Shown here one piece after another: positions 45,249 to 56,271 of a stretch of 59,082 bases of DNA; the first letter of the stretch is position 1; the number at the start of each line of letters is the position of its first letter. The DNA comes from Azomonas agilis (GTDB taxonomy: Bacteria > Pseudomonadota > Gammaproteobacteria > Pseudomonadales > Pseudomonadaceae). The DNA lies in contig NZ_VLKG01000009.1 of NCBI RefSeq assembly GCF_007830255.1, positions 107,278 to 166,359 of the forward strand. Reading direction: 5' to 3'. A program made the position numbers and the translations under genes. Under the pieces are notes generated by a model that did not search any database, had not been told where the DNA came from, and saw nothing but the letters and a program-made list of their open reading frames with translations.

Positions 45249-46918
45249 GACTGCCCCCAAGAATCGCGCAGGGTCACAGTACGGTTGAATACTGGCGCAC
45301 CGGGTTTGGAGTCTTTCAAGTCAGCCGTGAAGTAGCCTTCACGCTCAAACTGGAACCGGTCTTCCGGTTGAGCTTGAGCTAAGGAAGGTTCGGCGCGGCA
45401 GCCTGTTAACACCACTAAGGAATCAGGGTTGATGTTGTCGAGGAAGCTACCACCGTCTTCGGTTTTTTCCGGGTTAGCGGATTTGAACAGACGGTCGTAG
45501 AGGCGCACCTCGCATTCCAAGCTGCCCTCTACGGGCACCCAATGGATTACGCCCTTTACTTTGCGGCCTTCAGGGTTTTTGCCGAGGGTTGCTGGGTCGT
45601 AGGAGCAGCGCAGTTCGACAATATTGCCTTCAGCATCTTTGATGGCTTCATCGGCGCGAATCACATAGCTGCCGCGCAACCGTACTTCGCCATTAGGTTC
45701 CAGACGTTTGTAACCCTTGGGCGGATTTTCCTCGTAATCACCGGCATCAATGTAGATTTCGCGGGCGAAGGGCAGCGCGCGCACACCCATATCTTGCTTG
45801 GGATGGCGGGCCAGTTCTAGCAGTTCTACTTGGCCTTCGGGGTAGTTGGTGATCACCACCTTGAGGGGCTTGAGTACGCACATGGCGCGCGAAGCATTGG
45901 CGTCCAAGTCTTCCCGAATGGCAAATTCCAGCATGCCAATATCAACTACACCACCGGCGCGGTTGACACCGATCAGATCGCAGAAGTGACGGATAGAGGC
46001 GGGTGTATATCCCCGACGACGGTAGCCGGATAGGGTGGACATACGCGGATCGTCCCAACCACTGACATGACCTTCGTCCACCAATTGCTTCAGCTTGCGT
46101 TTGCTGGTGATGGTGTAGTTCAGATTCAGGCGCGCAAATTCGTATTGGCGCGGTTTGCTCGGAACCGGCAGATTGTCCAAAAACCATTCGTACAGTGGGC
46201 GATGGTCTTCAAACTCTAGGGTGCAGATGGAGTGAGTAATACCTTCCAGAGCATCTGACTGACCGTGGGTAAAGTCATAGCTGGGATAAATGCACCATTG
46301 GTCGCCGGTTTGGTGGTGATGAGCGTGGCGAATGCGGTATAGGATAGGATCGCGCAGATTCATGTTGGGCGCGGCCATGTCGATCTTGGCGCGCAGAACA
46401 CAAGCACCATCCGCGAACTCACCGGCTTTCATACGGGCGAACAGGTCAAGGTTTTCCTCAACGGAGCGCTCACGGTAAGGGCTGTTCTTGCCGGGTTCGG
46501 TCAATGTGCCACGGTATTCCCGCGCTTCGTCCGGGGATAAATGGCAGACATACGCCTTACCGGCCTTAATCAGCTCAATGGCCCAGTCGTGCAGTTGTGG
46601 AAAGTAGTCTGAGGCGTAATGTACAGGGCCGCTCCACTCAAAGCCGAGCCAACGCACGTCGCTTTGAATGGCATCAATGTATTCCTGATCTTCTTTGGCC
46701 GGATTGGTGTCGTCAAAGCGCAGGTTGCATTCGCCACCAAATTCACGCGCCAAGCCAAAATTCAGACAAATGGATTTGGCGTGCCCAATGTGCAAATAGC
46801 CGTTGGGCTCGGGCGGAAAACGGGTGATGATTTTGGCGTGCTTGCCCGATTCCAAGTCAGTTTGGACGATCGGACGAAGAAAGTTCGCGGCAGCGGCGGG
46901 AGTCTCAGGCTTACTCAT
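45245..46918 (-). CDS. glnS: Glutaminyl-tRNA synthetase
   Basis: Charges tRNA-Gln directly. HIGH at 43-46 in [15 protein letters not shown]; the KMSKS region is [12 protein letters not shown], the usual GlnRS variant. The C-terminal anticodon-binding barrels include [12 protein letters not shown] and KGVIHWVP. The 557 residues are normal. Transcribed ahead of cysS with a 4-base overlap, as in Pseudomonas. Promoter should lie within 46919-47101. Confidence 0.97.
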   Translation of the reverse strand: MSKPETPAAAANFLRPIVQTDLESGKHAKIITRFPPEPNGYLHIGHAKSICLNFGLAREFGGECNLRFDDTNPAKEDQEYIDAIQSDVRWLGFEWSGPVHYASDYFPQLHDWAIELIKAGKAYVCHLSPDEAREYRGTLTEPGKNSPYRERSVEENLDLFARMKAGEFADGACVLRAKIDMAAPNMNLRDPILYRIRHAHHHQTGDQWCIYPSYDFTHGQSDALEGITHSICTLEFEDHRPLYEWFLDNLPVPSKPRQYEFARLNLNYTITSKRKLKQLVDEGHVSGWDDPRMSTLSGYRRRGYTPASIRHFCDLIGVNRAGGVVDIGMLEFAIREDLDANASRAMCVLKPLKVVITNYPEGQVELLELARHPKQDMGVRALPFAREIYIDAGDYEENPPKGYKRLEPNGEVRLRGSYVIRADEAIKDAEGNIVELRCSYDPATLGKNPEGRKVKGVIHWVPVEGSLECEVRLYDRLFKSANPEKTEDGGSFLDNINPDSLVVLTGCRAEPSLAQAQPEDRFQFEREGYFTADLKDSKPGAPVFNRTVTLRDSWGQS

Positions 46919-46997
46919 GGGGTCCTTAGGATTATGCTGATCATGCGGGAAATCACTATTACCCGCTGGTCACGGAAAGGCTTAGGCCCGTTTATGG

Positions 46998-47022
46998 CCT
47001 ATTCTTTATGATCAAGAATAGG
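46998..47022 (-). terminator. Hairpin downstream of the dioxygenase gene
   Basis: A perfect 9-bp stem (CCTATTCTT at 46998-47006, complement at 47014-47022) with a 7-base loop lies 80 bases past the ygiD stop and 80 upstream of glnS. No T-run on the minus strand follows, so it may be a weak terminator or a leader structure for glnS. Confidence 0.4.
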
Positions 47023-47101
47023 ATAAAGGCCGTTTAGGTATGAAATATTAGCATTGGCATCGTGGTTCGGGAGAGAGGCTCTTCGGTGGACTTTGATGCT
47101 T

Positions 47102-47920
47102 TTAGCCGAATTGAAAGGCTGATAAGTGGGTTTTGAGCACGCAATCTGAAAAAACCTTGCGCCCCAGATCGTTGCCTGCGGCTCCTGCAACCACCATCAA
47201 CGGCAGTAAATGCTCTTCTGCACGAGGCGGGTGACACTGACGAGCCTGGGGTGCCTGTGTCCAGTGCGTTAGGTATTTTGTGCGCTCTGTGGGCGTTGCT
47301 GCGATGGCCTGAGTGAGCCAGTCATCAAAGGCCTTGGAGATCGGCGTAAAGGTAGGGTCGCCATAGCCGCGCATATTATGAAAGCTCATACCACTACCTA
47401 GGATCAGCACCTGTTCGTGGCGCAGCGGAGCTAAGGCCTGTCCCAATTGTAGATGCAGCTCAGGAGCTAGCAGATGATCAAGAGACAGTTGCACTACTGG
47501 GATTTTGGCTTCGGGAAACATCAGTTTTAGGGGAATAAATAGACCATGGTCAAACCCTCGAATGGGGTCAAGATCGCAGGGTAGATGAGCTTGCTCCAGT
47601 AAAGAGGCTACCCGTTGCGCCAGTTGTATGGAGCCCGGAGCGGGGTATTCCAACTCATAGGTATGGGGAGGAAAGCCGTAGTAATCAAACATCAGCGCAG
47701 GCTTGGGGCTGGAAGTCACACGAAATCCAGAAGTACACCAGTGGGCTGATATCATTAAGATGGCTTTGGGTGGTTTGGGCAGTGTAGCCGCAAAGCTCTG
47801 CAAAAAATCCCGCATAGAATCCCAAGCATGGGCGGGCTGCCATTCCATAAAAAAGCAGGGGCCTGCGCCGTGTGGGAGGAACAGGGTAGGCTGTACCGAC
47901 TGAATGCTTGTGGAAGACAT
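47102..47920 (-). CDS. ygiD: DODA-type extradiol ring-cleavage dioxygenase (YgiD)
   Basis: A 272-residue cytoplasmic metalloprotein of the LigB/DODA family. Expected metal ligands are visible: His17 in LFLPHGAGP, His in ISAHW (about 59), His in GFDHGLFIPL (about 124) and His in HPPRAEEHLLPLMV (about 233-240). E. coli YgiD of this family cleaves DOPA; substrate here is unknown. It follows tusA by 20 bases and rlmM in the same direction, so the three may be one transcript. Confidence 0.9.
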   Translation of the reverse strand: MSSTSIQSVQPTLFLPHGAGPCFFMEWQPAHAWDSMRDFLQSFAATLPKPPKAILMISAHWCTSGFRVTSSPKPALMFDYYGFPPHTYELEYPAPGSIQLAQRVASLLEQAHLPCDLDPIRGFDHGLFIPLKLMFPEAKIPVVQLSLDHLLAPELHLQLGQALAPLRHEQVLILGSGMSFHNMRGYGDPTFTPISKAFDDWLTQAIAATPTERTKYLTHWTQAPQARQCHPPRAEEHLLPLMVVAGAAGNDLGRKVFSDCVLKTHLSAFQFG

Positions 47921-47940
47921 GGCCTCTCCAACTTGAGGGT

Positions 47941-48198
47941 TTAGTCCAGCTTTTTGCGGATTAAATAGTAGTAGATATCTGCGGTAAGTTGCTGTTCTAA
48001 GAGTTCATGGCCTAAAAAAAGGCAGAACTTGGGAATATCCCGTTGGGTTGAAGGGTCGGTAGCTAGAACGCGCAGTACACCTCCTGCGGGCAATTCACGG
48101 ACTTGTTTGTGCAGCAGCATGACAGGTTCTGGGCAGCACAGGCCGGTTGCATCCAGTACAGCATCAATGGTGAGTTCAGTGTGAAGCATACTCATACT
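47941..48198 (-). CDS. tusA: Sulfur carrier protein TusA
   Basis: An 85-residue sulfur carrier; the CPxP motif with Cys21 lies in [18 protein letters not shown] and binds persulfide from IscS for tRNA 2-thiouridine and other pathways. ATG 48198 has GGAG 7 bases upstream and gives the normal length; a reading frame extends further but reaches into rlmM. The extra Cys20 next to Cys21 is common in Pseudomonas TusA. Lies between rlmM and ygiD. Confidence 0.93.
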   Translation of the reverse strand, partial: SMSMLHTELTIDAVLDATGLCCPEPVMLLHKQVRELPAGGVLRVLATDPSTQRDIPKFCLFLGHELLEQQLTADIYYYLIRKKLD

Positions 48199-48226
48199 TA
48201 CTCCAGGGGAAACGATGGGAAGTTCT

Positions 48227-49285
48227 TCAATAGCGGCGCAGATGGCAGGTGACTTCTTCCCGATCGTGATACAACTGTTTGCAGGATAACTCAAACTTAA
48301 GGTTTTGCTGGTGCAGACGCTCTTGGATACGCCCTAGCAAGTGTTTCACTTCGCTGTAACGCTGTTTCATGGGGAGTTTAAGGTTCACAATCGCCTCCTG
48401 ACACCAGCCTTCGGCGATCCAGCGCTCCAGCAATGCCGCGTTACGAGCGGGTTTCTCCACAATATCGCATACCATCCAATGTACCGGCTTTTTGGGGCGG
48501 AAGCTAAATCCATCGGCGCGTAAATGCTCAACTAATCCAGAGTCCATCAACTCTGCATTCATTGGCCCATTATCCACGGCAGTGACGCGCATATGTCGAT
48601 TGACTAACTGCCATGTCCAGCCACCGGGGGCGGCTCCCAAATCAACAGCGCTCATCCCTGGGGCCAGACGAGTGTTCCAATCGGTACGCGGAATAAATTG
48701 ATGCCAAGCCTCCTCCAGCTTTAGCGTAGAGCGGCTAGGGGCTTGACGAGGAAACTTTAGGCGAGGAACTCCCATCGGCCATACTGCACTGTTGTCGGCT
48801 TGTACTTGACCTACAAAAACCTCTCGACTACTAAGAAATAATAATATTAATCGAGGTTTTTGTAATTGCTCACTTGGTGTGAGCAGTTGGGCCTTAATTA
48901 AGGCTTTACGCAGTGGAGCTTCAAACTTTCGACAAAATGCGGAAACTTCCTTACCCTCGTTAGTATCTAGAACCTCAAGCCAAAGGCTTCCAAACTCTTG
49001 TTGATCTTGAGTTAATTGTTCAACTAATATTTCAATGCGATGGGCTTGCGGCAAGCCTAGCCAAAAACCGTATATACACTGGCGTGGAAAAATTAGTTTT
49101 GAAAATGATAATGATTTTTTTAGATTGCTTAATTCGTTGACATCAGGGCATACAAATTCGGCAAAGGCTGATCCTGCTTTGGCCTTAGCATATCCAGCAC
49201 AGTCCAGCAGATTGGCTTGTTCCGTAATTTCTGCACAGACTTCGGCCTCAAATCCCGGGCGACAATGCAGCAAAACCCTATTCAT
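48227..49285 (-). CDS. rlmM: 23S rRNA 2'-O-ribose methyltransferase RlmM
   Basis: Methylates the ribose of C2498 in 23S rRNA using S-adenosylmethionine. An N-terminal THUMP-like RNA-binding part precedes the Rossmann-type methyltransferase. SAM motif [14 protein letters not shown] (about 216-229), the catalytic KDKE set with Lys in [10 protein letters not shown], and VDNGPMN are visible. The 352-residue length is normal. Its 5' half is noticeably richer in AT than neighbouring genes, with many TTA and AAA codons. Divergent from the chemoreceptor gene, separated by 106 bases. Confidence 0.95.
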   Translation of the reverse strand: MNRVLLHCRPGFEAEVCAEITEQANLLDCAGYAKAKAGSAFAEFVCPDVNELSNLKKSLSFSKLIFPRQCIYGFWLGLPQAHRIEILVEQLTQDQQEFGSLWLEVLDTNEGKEVSAFCRKFEAPLRKALIKAQLLTPSEQLQKPRLILLFLSSREVFVGQVQADNSAVWPMGVPRLKFPRQAPSRSTLKLEEAWHQFIPRTDWNTRLAPGMSAVDLGAAPGGWTWQLVNRHMRVTAVDNGPMNAELMDSGLVEHLRADGFSFRPKKPVHWMVCDIVEKPARNAALLERWIAEGWCQEAIVNLKLPMKQRYSEVKHLLGRIQERLHQQNLKFELSCKQLYHDREEVTCHLRRY

Positions 49286-49391
49286 TTTATAAGACCCTAT
49301 AAATTAAGCAGGTTAATAAAAAAGCATCCATAATTATCTCAGCAGTTCATCCAGTATGTTCTTGTCTTGATTCCAATAAGACGGGTATCCC

Positions 49392-50960
49392 ATGCGCCAT
49401 AATTTGCCTGTTACTCAAATAGATTTTCCATTTCCAGAACATCAGCGTTTAATTTCTGCTACCGATTTAAAGGGATGTATTAGTTATTGTAACGATGCTT
49501 TTGTAGAGGTGAGTGGCTTTACCCGTGAAGAGCTGATTCGCTCGCCCCATAACTTGATTCGTCATCCAGATGTTCCACCCATTGTCTTTGAGCATCTGTG
49601 GCGCACCCTAAAGCAAGGCCAGCCTTGGATGGGGATTGTGAAAAATCGGCGCAAAAATGGGGATCATTACTGGGTGAGTGCTTATGTTACGCCGATTCTC
49701 AATACTCAGTTAGAGATTGTGGGCTATGAGTCGGTGCGCACTAAACCTACATCGGAGCAAATTCGTCGTGCTGAGCGACTGTATTCGCGTCTAAACCGTA
49801 AAAAACCAGCCATTCCTTTTAAAGATCGCTGGTTGCCTATGGTGCTTAAGTGGTTGCCCTTTATTTTAGTCAGCCAGGTGGCCTTCTTAGTTGGGCTCTC
49901 GTTAGGGGGATATTTGGGGTTTTTGCTGGCGGCTTTATTGTCCATTCCTATCGGCATCGCGGGTTTGTATTGGCAGCGTCATGGGATGCGGCGTTTACTG
50001 CATTTGGTAGATCATATGACCGCAGATCCGATGATTGCTCGTATGTACACCGATACACAGGGGTTAGAAGCACAGCTAGAAATGGCACTCCTAAGCCAAG
50101 AAGCGCATCTGAAAACCTGTTTAACCCGTTTGCAAGACAGTGCTTTGCATGTTCAGGATCAAGCCCGTGAAGCCGATGGTTTGGCTCAAAGCAGCTCAAA
50201 GCGTTTACTGGAGCAGCGCCAAGAAATTGATCTGATTGCCACTGCGATGAATGAAATGGCGGCGACTACTCAAGAAGTAGCGAGCAATGTGTCTACGGCT
50301 GCTAATGCCGCCCGTGAAGCTCAGCAGTTGGTTAAGCAAGGACAAGAATTAGCTTTGGGGGCTCGAGAGATCATCCAAAAATTGTCAGATTCGGTTCAGG
50401 AGGCCGGAGAAGCGGTAGGGAATTTGGCTAAAGATAGCGATAGGATTAGCAGCGTCGTGGATGTCATCAAAGGCATTGCCGATCAAACCAACTTGTTGGC
50501 GCTGAATGCAGCCATTGAGGCAGCCCGAGCGGGAGAGAGTGGCCGAGGTTTTGCCGTGGTTGCTGACGAAGTACGTCAATTAGCGAAACGCACTTCAGAC
50601 TCAACGCACCAAATTCATGAACTGATAGCTGCTTTGCAAAAGCAGGCCCATTGTGCGCTCAGTATTGCCCAGCAGGGATGTCAGCACGTGAGTGTTGGTG
50701 TTGAAGAGGCATCCCTGACGGATCAAGCGCTGACGGGAATTGGAGACTCCATCAACCGTATTACGGATATGACCAATCAAATTGCCTCAGCCACGGAAGA
50801 GCAGAGTAGTGTGGCAGAGGATATGAGTCAAAATCTAACGCGTATTGCTCATCTTTCAGAGCAAAATGCAGATTCAGCAAAGAACACGGCTTCTTTGAGC
50901 GAAGGATTAACCAATATTGCTCAAGAACAGTATTTGTTGGTTGAACGTTTTAATCGGTGA
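49392..50960 (+). CDS. aer: Aer-type PAS chemoreceptor
   Basis: A 522-residue methyl-accepting-type receptor. The N-terminal PAS domain (about 10-115) has the Aer hallmarks [19 protein letters not shown] and [12 protein letters not shown], which bind FAD and sense energy or oxygen. A hydrophobic hairpin (about 155-195) anchors it in the inner membrane without a real periplasmic domain. HAMP-like linker and a signalling domain with the tip [22 protein letters not shown] follow. Length equals Pseudomonas Aer. Drives energy taxis through CheA/CheW, whose genes are not in this window. Confidence 0.92.
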   Translation: MRHNLPVTQIDFPFPEHQRLISATDLKGCISYCNDAFVEVSGFTREELIRSPHNLIRHPDVPPIVFEHLWRTLKQGQPWMGIVKNRRKNGDHYWVSAYVTPILNTQLEIVGYESVRTKPTSEQIRRAERLYSRLNRKKPAIPFKDRWLPMVLKWLPFILVSQVAFLVGLSLGGYLGFLLAALLSIPIGIAGLYWQRHGMRRLLHLVDHMTADPMIARMYTDTQGLEAQLEMALLSQEAHLKTCLTRLQDSALHVQDQAREADGLAQSSSKRLLEQRQEIDLIATAMNEMAATTQEVASNVSTAANAAREAQQLVKQGQELALGAREIIQKLSDSVQEAGEAVGNLAKDSDRISSVVDVIKGIADQTNLLALNAAIEAARAGESGRGFAVVADEVRQLAKRTSDSTHQIHELIAALQKQAHCALSIAQQGCQHVSVGVEEASLTDQALTGIGDSINRITDMTNQIASATEEQSSVAEDMSQNLTRIAHLSEQNADSAKNTASLSEGLTNIAQEQYLLVERFNR

Positions 50961-50990
50961 ATGATTGGGTATGTGAGTAAGGGGATTTAA

Positions 50991-51329
50991 ATGCTGATAA
51001 CGAGTATGGAGCAGGCGCAAAGTCTGCTTCATCAGATGCGGGCGCTCTTGGTTGCCGTAACGGAGGCAGAGCAGATTCCACAGGAAAGCCACCAGTATTT
51101 CTTGGAGCGTTTTGACGAGCTGCTCCAAGATCCAAGTGAACGTCATAGTGGGCAGGAGATTGTTGGGCAGATGTTTATGCGTTATCCGCAAATAGCACAC
51201 TTAATTCCTCGCGAATTATTGTGGTTTTTTGGTGGAGATTGCTTACATTTTATGCCAGATGCTGAAATTGAACGCTTCCAAAACTTGGAGGATCAATCAA
51301 TACGCTGTGGGATTAAGCGGATGAAATAA
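50991..51329 (+). CDS. PA2817-family protein
   Basis: A 112-residue helical protein, similar from memory to Pseudomonas aeruginosa PA2817. The most distinctive part is LIPRELLWFFGGDCLHFMPDAEIERFQ (about 73-99). No signal peptide or membrane segment. A possible start further in (Met6) exists. It follows the receptor by 30 bases and could be cotranscribed. In PAO1 the matching gene also sits near tRNA-Glu and tRNA-Gly. Function unknown. Confidence 0.82.
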   Translation: MLITSMEQAQSLLHQMRALLVAVTEAEQIPQESHQYFLERFDELLQDPSERHSGQEIVGQMFMRYPQIAHLIPRELLWFFGGDCLHFMPDAEIERFQNLEDQSIRCGIKRMK

Positions 51330-51354
51330 AAAACCAGCCTTGAGGCTGGTTTTT
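51330..51354. terminator. Bidirectional Rho-independent terminator
   Basis: A 10-bp stem AAAACCAGCC / GGCTGGTTTT (51330-51339 and 51344-51353) with TTGA loop directly follows the stop of the PA2817-family gene. It has T-runs on both strands, so it also ends the tRNA-Glu/tRNA-Gly transcript from the other side. Confidence 0.9.
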
Positions 51355-51360
51355 AGAATT

Positions 51361-51436
<76 letters not shown>

Positions 51437-51437
51437 G

Positions 51438-51513
51438 TGGCGTCCCCTAGGGGACTCGAACCCCTGTTACCGCCGTGAAAGGGCGATGTCCTAGGCCACT
51501 AGACGAAGGGGAC
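51438..51513 (-). tRNA. tRNA-Glu (anticodon UUC)
   Basis: A 76-base tRNA read from 51513. Acceptor GTCCCCT pairs with AGGGGAC; the anticodon loop CTTTCAC carries TTC. CCA is encoded. Upstream at 51543-51550 and 51571-51578 there is an 8-bp inverted repeat (ACATTCAG/CTGAATGT) in the promoter region shared with the divergent gene at 51712. Confidence 0.98.
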
Positions 51514-51711
51514 AGGGCCTGTCGACAAAACAGTTTGCTTTTACATTCAGAAGCTTACTGGTGCTTGCTACTGAATGTGGCGCGCATTCTATGGACGTTT
51601 TTTAGATAGGTCAATAGGTTGATGCAGATTTTTCTAAAAATCTTTTCGCGATGGTAGATCGCTCAGCATCTCTCTACACTAGTCCTGATTCCTGATATGA
51701 GGTTTTAGTGT

Positions 51712-52587
51712 GTGTCTGTCACATTAACAGCAGGTTTATTGCTGGTTGGCTTCTTCTTATTGCTAATCATTGCCTACATCAACAACCTTGTTGAAGGTAA
51801 TAAGCTGAAGCTCGCTCGTCAGCGGGCGGCCTTAACGGACCGAGTGCGGCGTTGTGCCGTGCTGGAGCTTTCTTTGCCAGAGCAAATGTTAACGCCAAAG
51901 CTTCGGATGTTGTTAGCAACCCTAGAGCTGTATTGGAGTGAAGGTTTACTTGAGGGAAATAAGAAGGGCACTAAGCTGCGTGAGCGAGTCCAGTATTTAC
52001 GGCAGTTGATTGCCTCTGCTACTGAGGCCGACGAGTCCGCAGCAGATGTGACGGAGCCTGAGCAGGAGCATTCAGAGGCTTCATCCAATACTCCAGCGCA
52101 GGTCAGAGTTTCCATCGGACAGATACATACAGAATCGCAGTTTAACGAGATTCGTTATCTGCTGGAGGATTTATACAGCCTCATTACTACGGCGGGTAAG
52201 GAGTCTGTGATCAGCTTTGCTGAGGTAAAATATTGGCAGCAAGAGATCAAATTCCTCTCCTCGTTACTGTATTTGGAATACATCGCTAATTTGGGACAGT
52301 TGGCGTTAAACAGAAAGCAATTTGCCAAAGCTCGTCAATTTTTCGAGCAAGCTATACGTTATTTGTCAAAGAAAACCACCTTTCCTCAGCGTGAGCAGCG
52401 CTTAGAACAGCTAGAGCAATGGTTAGGGCAAGCCACCGCTGCTTTGCTAAAACAACAGTTAGGTGCAGAGACTACACAAACAGAGTCCTTGGAGCAGGTT
52501 CAGGCCAGCGCAGAAACTCCCGTTATTGCCAAGCCTAAAAAGCAAGACGAGGATGATTTGTGGAAGAAGAAGAATTTTTACGACTAG
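51712..52587 (+). CDS. Membrane-anchored protein of unknown function
   Basis: A 291-residue protein with one N-terminal membrane helix (about 4-25) and a soluble rest, probably cytoplasmic since YINN then KLK follows the helix. The middle (about 100-135) is acidic and disordered (TEADESAADVTEPEQEHSEA). Residues 140-245 look helical, including ALNRKQFAKARQFFEQAIRYLSKK, a TPR-like helical hairpin. The C-terminus is charged and ends KKKNFYD. GTG 51712 is used with GAGG 9 bases upstream. I recognise no named family; similar genes occur near the same tRNAs in Pseudomonas as far as I recall. The stop overlaps the start of a small frameshifted gene. Confidence 0.8.
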   Translation: MSVTLTAGLLLVGFFLLLIIAYINNLVEGNKLKLARQRAALTDRVRRCAVLELSLPEQMLTPKLRMLLATLELYWSEGLLEGNKKGTKLRERVQYLRQLIASATEADESAADVTEPEQEHSEASSNTPAQVRVSIGQIHTESQFNEIRYLLEDLYSLITTAGKESVISFAEVKYWQQEIKFLSSLLYLEYIANLGQLALNRKQFAKARQFFEQAIRYLSKKTTFPQREQRLEQLEQWLGQATAALLKQQLGAETTQTESLEQVQASAETPVIAKPKKQDEDDLWKKKNFYD

Positions 52588-52776
52588 TGCCAATTATTAA
52601 CCGCCCTCTACAAGCACGCAGTGCTATCGGAACAGCTCGGCTCGTTGCAGCAGGCGCTGGAAACTGCCCAATACTTTTGCCTGTTTGTTGCTGCCAATGG
52701 CTATCAAATATCAAAGCCTTGGCGCATCAGGGGGATTACTGGCTTAACGGCGGTAGGCTTTAAAAATAATTTTTAA
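52560..52776 (+). pseudogene. Small gene broken by a +1 frameshift (about 71 residues)
   Basis: GTG 52560 has a good GAGG Shine-Dalgarno 7 bases upstream and overlaps the preceding gene by 28 bases. The first frame gives VEEEEFLRLVPIINRPLQARSAI, then turns into low-quality sequence. The frame one base on, from about 52630, gives EQLGSLQQALETAQYFCLF, VAANGYQ and WRIRGITGLTAVGF up to TAA at 52774-52776. Removing one G of the GG at 52629-52630 joins them into one helical protein. No family was recognised. It may be a pseudogene, a sequencing error, or a true frameshift site. Confidence 0.5.
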
Positions 52777-52919
52777 TTGATTTTGGATCTTATTTAAAAA
52801 AACACACTCCCATACCCGAATACCTTTTGATACTGCGTCCTAGAGCAAATCGAAAGGTAGTTAATCCGTATACCATAGCTGACATTAGCCTGAGGGCTTT
52901 GGTTGGAGGAGAGGCAGGG

Positions 52920-54143
52920 GTGCTGCGCTATGTTCCTTTTAAATTATCTCACCTGCTAGGGTGGGTAATGGTCGCATTGTTGGCGGGCTGTGCTGGACGG
53001 CCAGATCCAGAATCCATGAGCGATCAGCGGAGCCTGTATCAAGCGTCGGCGTATCGTTCCGTACAACAGTATGCTGTTCAGGCCGGTCAGGAGTTTTGGA
53101 GTCTGCCGGGTGGTTCGGTTGAGGTGGCTTGGTTAGTCCCACAGGGGCGTGCTATAGCGCCTTTAGTGTTGTACTTCCCCGGTTTAGGCGAGAGTGCCCA
53201 AGCGGGTGCGCGTTGGCGGCAAACCTGGGCTGAAGCGGGATACGCTGTATTGTCCGTGCAAGTACCCGCTTACGGTATAGCGTTGTATGCCTCTAAAGAG
53301 GCACAGGCCGGTATTTTTCAGCCGCTGGCGCGACGAGCCTTTGGGCCAGAGGCTTTAGCTCAGCGTCAAACTCTAGTGGTTCAATCCTTGGCCCATCTAA
53401 ATCAGCGCATTCGAGCCGGTGATCTGCATTTTGCCGCTATTGATTCGAGCCGGATTATTGTGGCCGGTTTTGATCTGGGTGCCCAAACCGCCGCCGCTTT
53501 GGCCATGAATGCGGAGTCTGCATCGACGGGATTGCCCAATATTCGCCCCTTAGCTGTAGTGCTGCTCAGTCCCTACGCTGAGGTAGATGCTGATATTCAG
53601 TCATTCTCTCGCATTCAGGCTCCGGTCTTAAGTGTGACCGGGCCAAGGGATGAAGATCCCTTTAGTTGGGTAGCGTCGCCTCAGGATCGTTTAAAAGTGT
53701 GGCAAGGTGTGCAGGCATCGGGAAGTTGTCATCTGTGGTTGACCGAAGCCAGTCATTCCACCCTGTCAGGGATACGGGAAGATTTCAAACCTCCGCAGGA
53801 CTCAAAGGGGGCACCACCTGCGAAATCGGGGCAGTCAGGGCCACCTAGTCCATCTCGTATGGAGGCGAATGGAGGTCGTGGCGGTGATTCAGGCGGTAGG
53901 CCCGGCGGTGGTGGTGAGCGAGGAGGACGCAGTGGCCCGCCCGGAGGTAAAGAAGATGCTCAGGGGGGAAAACCCGGTATTGCCCAAGAGGATTCGGTTA
54001 ATTTTCGTCAGGGTTTAGCGGTACAGGCGATCAGCTTGGCTTTTCTGGATGCCCGAGTCAGCAAAGTTTCAGCCGCCGAGCTGTGGCTGAATCAAAAAGC
54101 CCGTAGCTGGTTAGATGGGCAGGGCAGTTTGGCCTTTAAATAA
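52920..54143 (+). CDS. Lipoprotein alpha/beta hydrolase with Gly-rich insertion
   Basis: A 407-residue protein. GTG 52920, preceded by GGAGGA 9 bases upstream, gives a lipoprotein signal with lipobox LAGC (Cys24). The fold is alpha/beta hydrolase: PLVLYFPGLGESAQ (oxyanion region), then RIIVAGFDLGAQTAA at the nucleophile elbow, VLSVTGPRDEDPF with a likely acid at Asp244, and EASHSTLSG with His279. The elbow has Asp185 where Ser is expected (GFDLG rather than GxSxG). A disordered Gly/Pro/Ser-rich insertion covers about 296-353. The substrate is unknown. It may be outer-membrane anchored. The next gene starts 23 bases on. Confidence 0.8.
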   Translation: MLRYVPFKLSHLLGWVMVALLAGCAGRPDPESMSDQRSLYQASAYRSVQQYAVQAGQEFWSLPGGSVEVAWLVPQGRAIAPLVLYFPGLGESAQAGARWRQTWAEAGYAVLSVQVPAYGIALYASKEAQAGIFQPLARRAFGPEALAQRQTLVVQSLAHLNQRIRAGDLHFAAIDSSRIIVAGFDLGAQTAAALAMNAESASTGLPNIRPLAVVLLSPYAEVDADIQSFSRIQAPVLSVTGPRDEDPFSWVASPQDRLKVWQGVQASGSCHLWLTEASHSTLSGIREDFKPPQDSKGAPPAKSGQSGPPSPSRMEANGGRGGDSGGRPGGGGERGGRSGPPGGKEDAQGGKPGIAQEDSVNFRQGLAVQAISLAFLDARVSKVSAAELWLNQKARSWLDGQGSLAFK

Positions 54144-54166
54144 GCCCTGATAAACAGGAGTAAGCG

Positions 54167-54616
54167 ATGATGAACTACTTAGCTTGGGTCAAAAAAGGTT
54201 TGTTTTTAGGTTTAGTGCTGTTGACGCAGGTATGCGCCGTCGTTTGGGCGGCTGAGGAGCCGAGCCCAACCTTAGAAGAATTATTGAAGCAGCAGGGATA
54301 TCAAAAAGGGGAGTCAGTGAACTTTATTCAGCGCCATAATATGAACCGCTGGGAGTACTTGGATAATTCCCACATCATTTTAGATGGCGGCCCCGGCCCA
54401 CAGCGGTTGTATTTGGTCGAGTTTATACGACCTTGTCGTCAGCTTAGGTTTAAGGATGATCTGAGTTACAAAGACACTCTGGAAATGGGCTATCTGCATA
54501 TCCATGATCGAATTCTGGCAACGGGAGGGGGCTCGTCCGAATATTGCCAAGTACAAGCCATGTTTCGGTTATCTCCGTTGCAACCACCATCGGACTCATC
54601 AAGCGCGAAACCTTAA
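54167..54616 (+). CDS. Exported protein, DUF6491-like
   Basis: A 149-residue protein with a signal peptide (KKGLFLGLVLLTQVCAVVWA, cut after WA-AEE near residue 29). The body has RWEYLDNSHIILDGGPGPQRLYLVEFIRPC, then a second Cys in SSEYCQVQ; the two Cys may form a disulfide. The pattern (W then I.LDGG, YLVEF...PC) resembles DUF6491, a family of small secreted proteins of unknown role. The link with the lipoprotein upstream is by position only. Confidence 0.72.
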   Translation: MMNYLAWVKKGLFLGLVLLTQVCAVVWAAEEPSPTLEELLKQQGYQKGESVNFIQRHNMNRWEYLDNSHIILDGGPGPQRLYLVEFIRPCRQLRFKDDLSYKDTLEMGYLHIHDRILATGGGSSEYCQVQAMFRLSPLQPPSDSSSAKP

Positions 54617-54647
54617 CCAGATTCGTCCTGAGATATTCGTCTGTGCT

Positions 54648-56183
<1,536 letters not shown>

Positions 56184-56199
56184 TCGAACTTTTCGCTGG

Positions 56200-56251
56200 A
56201 GGCTGAAGGCTGAACGAGTAGGTTTTTTCGTTCAGCCTTCAGCCTTCAGCC
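56200..56251 (+). repeat. 18-bp hairpin of GGCTGAA heptamers between guaB and guaA
   Basis: AGGCTGAAGGCTGAACGA at 56200-56217 pairs exactly with 56228-56245 around a 10-base loop containing TTTTT. The left arm has two GGCTGAA units, the right arm three TTCAGCC units (56231-56251). The right arm begins after the T-run, so it is not a classical terminator; it could reduce read-through into guaA or protect guaB mRNA. Confidence 0.75.
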
Positions 56252-56271
56252 ATTTAATCTAGGTTAAGAAA

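Noticed and set aside
49085-49107. AT-rich stretch AAAATGATAATGATTTTT resembling a Fur box
   Set aside because: It lies inside the rlmM coding region, encodes conserved-looking residues and is not next to a start.
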